DNA of 9,550 nt from an archaeon (GTDB taxonomy: Archaea > B1Sed10-29 > WALL01), in contig JAUVIW010000031.1 of assembly GCA_030592525.1 (NCBI GenBank), positions 1 through 9,550 of the forward strand, read 5' to 3'. The notes under the pieces are model-generated. The model saw only the letters and a list, made by a program, of their open reading frames with translations. It made no database searches and was not told the DNA's origin. The number at the start of each line of letters is the position of its first letter. The stretch's first letter is position 1. The position numbers were made by a program, and so were the translations under genes. Positions 6,601-9,550 of this stretch are shown here, one piece after another.

Positions 6601-9550
6601 ACGTGCACACAAGGGACTGACTGCACCGCTCAAAGCGGCTGGCTCTCAGACGGCTCAAGCCACGACGAAACCGGATTGACACCGGGAACAGAGTACTGCT
6701 ACACAGTAGAGGTTCAGGATTCTGTCGGCAACATCGGCGCCGCAGGAACAGATGGATGCGGGTACACGACGGCAGCGCAGCCCGGAACACCCACAGTGGC
6801 AGGAAATGAGGCCCCACTCAGCTCTGAGCTAGGCAAAGTAACAGTCACATGGACCAATGGCGGGAACTCCGCTGGCACTGAATACGAAGTGCAAAGGGAC
6901 GGCGCGACATCACTGTGCAGCGCAACCACCGACCTAACGTGCACGGACACAGGGCTCGCAGACAACACAGAGTACTGCTACCGCGTACATGCGAGACCTC
7001 CATCAGGCACATACAGCAGCTGGACCGCGGAAACATGCGTGACCACGCCTGACAGGACCTCGCCAGCATCACCGGACCTGACCGCAGCAGAGGGCTCGAA
7101 TGCGGTTGACCTGTCATGGAACCAGCCTGAGACACTGCTAGAGCTTTACATGCCATTCGAGGAAGGCACGGGAACGGCAACAGATGACTGGGCACCAATC
7201 GGGCACACGGGCTTAGTGCAAAACGCTGTGTGGGGCACTGGGAACACTGACCCGAACACTGGCGGAGCACTAGACTTCGACCTAACTCCGACAGGCGGGG
7301 ATATGGTGCTGCTGGACAACATAATGAACGGGCCTGTAACCACGATAACCGCGTGGGTTAACACTGTCGGGCCAGGCGACTGGAAGGCCATTTACGGCGC
7401 GTGCGACGACCTGAACAGTGCGTGTACGGGTTCGGACTACAAGGCACTCATATTCAGGATTGATAACCTCAACAAGCTCAAGCTATACTGGAGCTCAGAC
7501 TACAGCAACACGCAAATAATATACGGCGAGACCACTGAAACAGTGCCACCAGGAGTGTGGATGCACGTCGCAGCAGTGCTTGACACCACGGCGAACACCC
7601 TCACGTTCTACATGGACGGGGAACCAAAAGAAACAACATACCTCATAAACACAAACCCAGGGGCTGGAAGCATAGACATTGTTCCGGGCATAGGCGCCTT
7701 CAACAGCATGTTCGATGGGCTCGTCCAAGAGCCGTATACTGGAACACTTGATGAGGTGCGCATATACAACAGCGCGCTCACCGAGCACCAGATCAAGGAA
7801 GTCATGAACAGCGGCACCATCAGGTATGGATTGCAGCAGAGTGACACCGTGGACGGTGAGTACGCGCCTGTTGGCGGGTTCGGTGACACGTTCAGCGAGT
7901 GCACCGCAGGCAACGACCCAACGTGCAGCGGGTGGGTGTACGAGGACACTGAAGGCTCTGTGTTTGATATCCAGAGCGCATACGGCCACGACACAGCACT
8001 GCACATAGTTGACCCGGTGCCGGACTACCCCGCAGATTATGTGAGGCGCACTTTCGACGGATTCGCACGGGGCATAGTGGAATTCGACATCTACAACGAA
8101 GCCAAAACAGCTTACGGGCCAAAAATACATGTTGCCGGGCCCAACGGGCTCTTCACATGGATGGTGTTCTACGGCGACAGCAAAATACGGCACTACCGCC
8201 CCTCCACCGGCTGGCAAATCGCAGGCAGCTACACCGAAGACAAGTGGGAAAACGTGAAGATATACATTGACTGCAACAACAACGAGTTCAGCCTGTTCCT
8301 CAACGGCGTGAAGCAGCCGGACGTGCTGCCGTACACGACATGCACGACCGTCAATAGAATCGAGATGAACCCATACGGCCTCGGAGCCGCCACCACATAC
8401 TTTGATAACTTCAAGGTAACACCGCTCATCTCGGACGATGAGTACACTGACACTAGCACTAGCGACACTGAGTCACCGAACACACCCAACGCGCCAACAT
8501 TGAGCGCGGTGACAGACACAAACATAACAGTCTCATGGGACGCGGTGACAGACGTGGGAAGCGACTCGTTCTACTACCTGAACGCGTTCGATACGCCAGG
8601 CAACGAGAACAACCTCGTTGAAAACGGCGGCGGAGAAAGGGATATTACTGGTGACAATAATCCAGATGCCTGGGGCAACTCAGGCTGCGCAGGAGTCGGT
8701 GATTATGTCACACAGTCAACAGACGCGCATATGGGTGACTACTCAATCCGCGTCAACACAGGGTGCTCAAACAATGTCGACAGTAATGTGAACGACTACA
8801 ACACTGCTGGAGAAACGATAAGGATAGAAGCAGCAATCAAGGGTGCAGGATACGTCAGGCTGTACTGCTATGACGGCTCTATGAGAACAGTCGCAAGCAC
8901 TGCGACAGGCAGCGCAGGCTCATGGGGCGTATACACCGCCACAGGCACAGTGCCCGCAGAGTGCAGCGACGCCACAAAATACTATGTGTACCTGTACAGC
9001 AACGGGAACGACGTGCTGTTCGACAATGTGCGCACAGACAACATTGAATCAGCGACAGTGACATCAGGCATACTGTCATACACCGTTACTGAGGCGCCGG
9101 ACACCGGTAACAGCGGAACGCACGCATCGGGAATCGTCATGACCGGCCTTGACCCGAACACGCAGTACTGCTACAATGTGAGCGCAACGGATAACCAGGG
9201 CAACGAGGGAGCAGCATCAACACAGTCATGCAACTATACCCTGCCAGCGGACCCGAACGTGACATCCAGCCACACGACAAGCACATGGAGCGCAGACAAC
9301 ACATTGGACTTTGATCTGACCAACAACGCAAACATGAGTACGGCATTCTATGTCTGGGACCAAAGCGCGGGCACGAGCGCAAGCGGAGGAACATCATGGT
9401 CACCGATAGCAAGCACACTGCAACTGACAGCGACGCCGGACGGCAACAGCTGGCACCTGCACGTGATCGCAGAGAACCCGGACGGCGATGAGAACGCAGG
9501 TGGCACAAAACACTTTGGGCCATACTTCATTGACACTGCAGCGCCGACAC
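1..9550 (+). CDS. Giant modular cell-surface protein, internal fragment (both ends outside window)
   Basis: Frame 1 is open across the entire window: 3,183 codons with no stop, and no start can be assigned because the frame is already open at base 1. The translation is low in Lys and Arg, rich in Thr/Ser/Gly/Asp/Asn/Ala, and made of about 21 recognisable beta-sandwich modules: FN3-like domains, Ig-like repeats, three jelly-roll inserts, two concanavalin-like inserts and one LamG domain. Cysteines are abundant and regularly spaced, which fits an extracellular, disulfide-stabilised protein. No transmembrane helix, signal peptide, coiled coil or enzyme active site is visible; secretion signal and anchor would have to lie outside the window. 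FN3, LamG and carbohydrate-binding modules of this sort usually serve adhesion or glycan binding, so I infer a surface adhesin or stalk. A secreted multi-domain glycan-binding protein or S-layer-associated protein are alternatives. Certainty is high for the reading frame and extracellular modular nature, low for the exact role. Confidence 0.97.
688..990 (+). other. FN3-like module, type b, copy 1 (residues 230-330)
   Basis: This module starts KPSITTAV and contains QCVITPNMNGNPVGTEYFVD, a YTDTAL turn and the strand TYQYRIRARNGD, ending near IVNC. It aligns over its length with residues 1221-1311 (CTVVVNANGNPGTTEYYIDA ... CYKVMARNGD), and both copies directly follow an FN3 carrying a jelly-roll insert, so the two-domain pair was duplicated as a block. 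It has two cysteines, 248 and 324. The second copy has four, so the disulfide arrangement may differ between copies. It probably acts as a structural spacer; no binding motif is visible. Confidence 0.6.
991..1875 (+). repeat. Three tandem Ig/cadherin-like repeats of 98-99 residues (residues 331-625)
   Basis: The repeats start at residues 331, 429 and 528 (bases 991, 1285, 1582) with PTTPTGSS, PTTPTGSS and PTTPTGTS. Each then has a GE(S/T/D)LxxTGAGSTD segment, an ITYYYRF/VTYRYEF strand, LQA(K/Q)(S/G)xDNS or DNT, an aliphatic strand (VYVSIWANDG, VYVLVWGHDG, IYMLIWGHDG) and a closing strand before the next PTTPT. The first two repeats carry a cysteine pair 23 residues apart (372/395, 471/494), and the third has lost both. 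The Asp-rich GAGSTDxDxD segment recalls calcium-binding loops of cadherin- or dockerin-like folds, but I cannot show that it binds metal. These are most likely stiff spacer domains in a stalk. Confidence 0.75.
1876..2160 (+). other. FN3 domain, 'TEYEVQR' type, copy 1 (residues 626-720)
   Basis: A canonical FN3-like strand order is visible: KIAVAWGANGN (strand B), GTEYEVQRN (C), a YTNDDIDDGTQYCYRVRARI stretch (E-F) and SDYTSEDCATT (G). Cysteines 692 and 712 are 20 residues apart, in the last two strands. Residues 2260-2354 are a clear paralogue (VTVTWTNGGN, GTEYEVQRD, NTEYCYRVHAR, WTAETCVTT). In both places this domain sits immediately before a split FN3, joined by the similar linkers TTIDRTAPADP and TTPDRTSPASP. 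Confidence 0.8.
2161..2880 (+). other. Split FN3 carrying a concanavalin-like beta-sandwich insert (residues 721-960)
   Basis: The FN3 starts normally (YNVDLDWTATGTNYNLWRVS, then TVQTEPTIIGNG) and breaks off at about residue 767. Residues ~768-947 (bases 2302-2841) form a separate sandwich: FDDFNSY at the start, NWEVQ, LYTNTPTVSDYSAEVEIYD, a GIIVSW strand, YDAIYLRVSSNEIVHWQYR, NEWINAKAVKEG, ARVYINDKFIGS, GVGLWYHTS and the closing strand AYFDNFKVLPL. This order resembles the concanavalin-like fold of the DUF1080 (3-keto-disaccharide hydrolase, PF06439) and LamG families. The FN3 resumes with GTHYDDTVAVDD. The final two FN3 strands (the usual xYCYxVxAxD segment) are absent. The insert contains no cysteine, unlike its paralogue at 7882-8430. 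I see no basis for claiming catalysis; glycan or protein binding is the usual role for such sandwiches. Confidence 0.7.
2881..3660 (+). other. FN3-like domain interrupted by jelly-roll (CBM-like) insert, copy 2 (residues 961-1220)
   Basis: The first FN3 half is ITVTWTPPTENGATYWHMAG, followed by ALDSENNYGN. The second half starts at about residue 1156 (TSGLKNYDVTE) and continues SPYVDTGLSTNVQYCYTVAA, then RDNADNLGSS and ICKYTLA. Between them, residues ~1008-1155 (bases 3022-3465) look like a CBM_4_9-type jelly roll: FHDGGCE near the start (compare the usual NGGFE), SVKYTGESSLRQD, NTYYRAECMVK, TDWTRIHTVFKSG, DVRLLRY and the closing WWDSCSLRKL. The insert has four cysteines (1014, 1021, 1078, 1145), and the FN3 has its own pair 20 residues apart (1195, 1215). 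It is paralogous to residues 1-229 and 2826-3083, with the insertion point in the same loop. Confidence 0.75.
3661..3933 (+). other. FN3-like module, type b, copy 2 (residues 1221-1311)
   Basis: This module aligns with residues 230-330: PTVTSVTC, then CTVVVNANGNPGTTEYYIDA, WGTSTSYDDTSV and VCYKVMARNGDTTET. It has four cysteines (1230, 1238, 1287, 1307). The last two are 20 residues apart, as in the canonical FN3s of this protein, and the first two lie close together at the front of the domain. It follows the second jelly-roll FN3 directly, as copy 1 follows the first. Confidence 0.6.
3934..4248 (+). other. Ig-like domain before the long repeat array (residues 1312-1416)
   Basis: The module begins LPTDPTTLTPSTSGYYGG and runs through SASVNIACSGSTDADTDTLY, YYNAGWNVLSDNDADGNYAW, a GVDIRCRATD strand and NNNVIIIDNTNP. 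Cysteines 1340 and 1392 fall in two core strands 52 residues apart, a typical Ig-like B-F pairing. The CSGSTDADTDT segment resembles GAGSTDxDxD in the three repeats at 331-625, so this may be a distant relative of them occupying the corresponding slot in the second block. Confidence 0.65.
4249..6486 (+). repeat. Eight tandem OmpL47-like Ig repeats of 92-96 residues (residues 1417-2162)
   Basis: Repeats begin at residues 1417, 1512, 1605, 1697, 1789, 1881, 1977 and 2070 (bases 4249, 4534, 4813, 5089, 5365, 5641, 5929, 6208). The consensus is P(T/S)TTDNAPAGWQ, then TVTLTPSDGSGSGI, YYCIDT, TCxPTT, VTCTAGxVCTxY, RYYSTDNxGNxE and STGAIQID. This matches repeats often labelled OmpL47-type or group-3 Ig-like in large secreted proteins. 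All eight share a four-cysteine core with spacings of about 7, 13-14 and 6. The first and last repeats are the most divergent: repeat 8 lacks APAGWQ and has Cys2080 instead. Repeat 6 has a short insertion (PGAPTT). By eye the subgroups are 1 with 4, 2 with 7, and 5 with 6. The repeats probably form a rigid, disulfide-locked rod that extends binding domains from the cell. Confidence 0.9.
6487..6777 (+). other. FN3-like domain, type c (residues 2163-2259)
   Basis: The module runs from PDPGPTPVVTAS through TLSALASGG, LYQYTCTQGTDC, SHDETGLTPGTEYCYTVEVQ and a GYTTAA end. The segment LTPGTEYCYTVEVQDSVGN is a clear FN3 F-G region, and cysteines 2233 and 2253 keep the 20-residue spacing. There are five cysteines in all (2191, 2202, 2208, 2233, 2253), an odd number, so one may pair outside the domain; repeat 8 just upstream also has five. 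No counterpart exists in the first block of the protein. Confidence 0.65.
6778..7062 (+). other. FN3 domain, 'TEYEVQR' type, copy 2 (residues 2260-2354)
   Basis: Strands VTVTWTNGGN, GTEYEVQRDG, CTDTGLADNTEYCYRVHAR and SSWTAETCVTT give a complete FN3 pattern. Cysteines 2326 and 2346 are 20 residues apart; a second pair, 2306 and 2314, is absent from the paralogue at 626-720. As in the first block, it is followed at once by a split FN3 through the linker PDRTSPASP. Confidence 0.85.
7138..7815 (+). other. LamG / concanavalin A-like domain inserted in FN3 (residues 2380-2605)
   Basis: Hallmarks of the Laminin_G_3 family (PF13385) appear in order: ELYMPFEEGTGTATDDWAP at the start, GGALDFDLTPTGGDMV, TTITAWVN, a central GVWMHVAAVLD followed by NTLTFYMDGE, and the closing TGTLDEVRIYNSALTEHQIK. 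The length, about 225 residues, is slightly above the usual 150-200. It has one cysteine pair (2468, 2475). LamG domains bind glycans or proteins and are not catalytic. It is the only LamG of this classic type in the window and is missing from the corresponding place in the first block. Confidence 0.88.
7882..8430 (+). other. Concanavalin-like (DUF1080/LamG-like) sandwich inserted in FN3, copy 2 (residues 2628-2810)
   Basis: The domain opens with GDTFSECTAG and continues SGWVYEDTEGSVFDIQS, YVRRTFDGFARGIVEFDIYN, KIHVAGPNG, FTWMVFYGDSKIRHYRPSTG, DKWENVKIYIDCNNNEFSLF and the closing TYFDNFKVTPLI. The order and the closing strand match the insert at residues 768-947 (NAYFDNFKVLPL), so they are paralogues, though strongly diverged. 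This copy has four cysteines (2634, 2642, 2758, 2781) where the first has none. The likely role is ligand binding; no active site is claimed. Confidence 0.7.
8476..9249 (+). other. FN3-like domain interrupted by jelly-roll (CBM-like) insert, copy 3 (residues 2826-3083)
   Basis: The first half is NITVSWDAVTDVGSDSFYYL, then NAFDTPGNENN. The second half starts near residue 3021 (TSGILSYTVTE) and ends TGLDPNTQYCYNVSATDNQG and SCNYTLPAD, with cysteines 3057 and 3077 again 20 apart. The insert (residues ~2872-3016, bases 8614-9048) begins LVENGGGE, close to the NGGFE opening typical of CBM_4_9-type jelly rolls. It continues STDAHMGDYSIRVNT, ETIRIEAAIKGAGYVRLYCY, SWGVYTATGTVPAEC, KYYVYLYSNG and VLFDNVRTDN. 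It has four cysteines (2896, 2922, 2956, 2988). This is the most typical of the three jelly rolls in the window. Confidence 0.78.
9250..9550 (+). other. Ig-like module running off the window end (residues 3084-3183)
   Basis: The segment PNVTSSHTTSTWSADNTLDF, then FYVWDQSAGTSASG, NSWHLHVIAENPDGDENAGG, HFGPYFIDTAAP resembles a widespread Ig-like repeat of large archaeal and bacterial surface proteins (consensus near W(Y)xxN, YxxDxS, DGxWYxHVRAxDxAGN, HxGPYxIDTTAPT). Its last residues, TAAPT, look like the linker to another module beyond base 9550. It has no cysteine, in contrast to most other modules. Confidence 0.65.

Larger units (their letters stand above)
7063..8475 (+). other. FN3 split twice, by LamG and by a concanavalin-like domain (residues 2355-2825)
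   Basis: Fragments of a single FN3 can be followed through this stretch: NAVDLSWNQPE (residues 2367-2377), then IRYGLQQSDTVDGEYAPVGG (2607-2626), then DDEYTDTSTSD (2812-2822). A LamG domain fills the first gap and a DUF1080/LamG-like sandwich fills the second. The FN3 fragments parallel the split FN3 at 721-960 (YNVDLDWTATGTNYNLWRVS, TVQTEPTIIGNG, HYDDTVAVDD), which has only the second insert. Both copies lack the last two FN3 strands. Whether the pieces fold back together as one FN3 or persist as linkers cannot be told from sequence. Confidence 0.65.

Noticed and set aside
7495..8217. 240-codon open frame on the minus strand
   Set aside because: It lies antisense to the LamG and concanavalin-like coding sequence, which has clear family motifs. 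Its translation shows no recognisable domain, and similar antisense frames occur along the whole window, as expected from the biased codon use of the real gene.
1..9550. Promoters, ribosome binding sites, terminators or RNA genes inside the window
   Set aside because: The whole stretch is continuous coding sequence with domain patterns throughout. There is no gap in which such elements would be expected, and no tRNA-like or rRNA-like sequence was recognised.

Overview
The whole 9,550-base window lies inside one protein-coding gene. Read from base 1 on the + strand (codons at 1, 4, 7...), there is no stop codon in 3,183 consecutive codons. Neither the start nor the end of the gene is present, so the protein is longer than 3,183 residues. 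I read no other gene, RNA, mobile element, promoter or terminator here. The many shorter open frames on both strands are by-products of this gene's composition (rich in Thr, Ser, Gly, Asp, Asn, Ala).

The protein is a giant extracellular, cysteine-rich chain of beta-sandwich modules. Layout by residue: (alpha) a fibronectin-III-like (FN3) domain carrying a jelly-roll, carbohydrate-binding-like insert, ~1-229; an FN3-like domain, 230-330; three ~98-residue Ig/cadherin-like repeats, 331-625; an FN3, 626-720; an FN3 split by a concanavalin-like sandwich, 721-960. (beta) A second FN3 with jelly-roll insert, 961-1220; an FN3-like domain, 1221-1311; an Ig-like domain, 1312-1416; eight ~93-residue OmpL47-like repeats, 1417-2162; two FN3s, 2163-2354; an FN3 split twice, by a LamG domain and then by a concanavalin-like sandwich, 2355-2825. 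(gamma) A third FN3 with jelly-roll insert, 2826-3083; and an Ig-like module running off the end, 3084-3183. The order 'jelly-roll FN3, array of Ig-like repeats, plain FN3, split FN3' therefore occurs twice in full and starts a third time.

The most notable feature is the recurrent nesting of ligand-binding-type sandwiches inside FN3 domains at matching positions. It comes with a regular cysteine pattern that suggests one or more disulfides in most modules. No catalytic domain is visible. The likely job is surface attachment or recognition of glycans or other cells, by a long stalk that displays binding domains at intervals.

The organism cannot be fixed from this window. Frequent ATA (Ile), AGG and CGC (Arg) codons, together with repeats of the 'TTDNAPAGWQ ... 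YYCIDT ... TC ... VCTQYVRYYSTDN' type, fit uncultivated archaea best, particularly DPANN lineages, where I recall similar giant surface proteins. This is inference from memory, not a search result.
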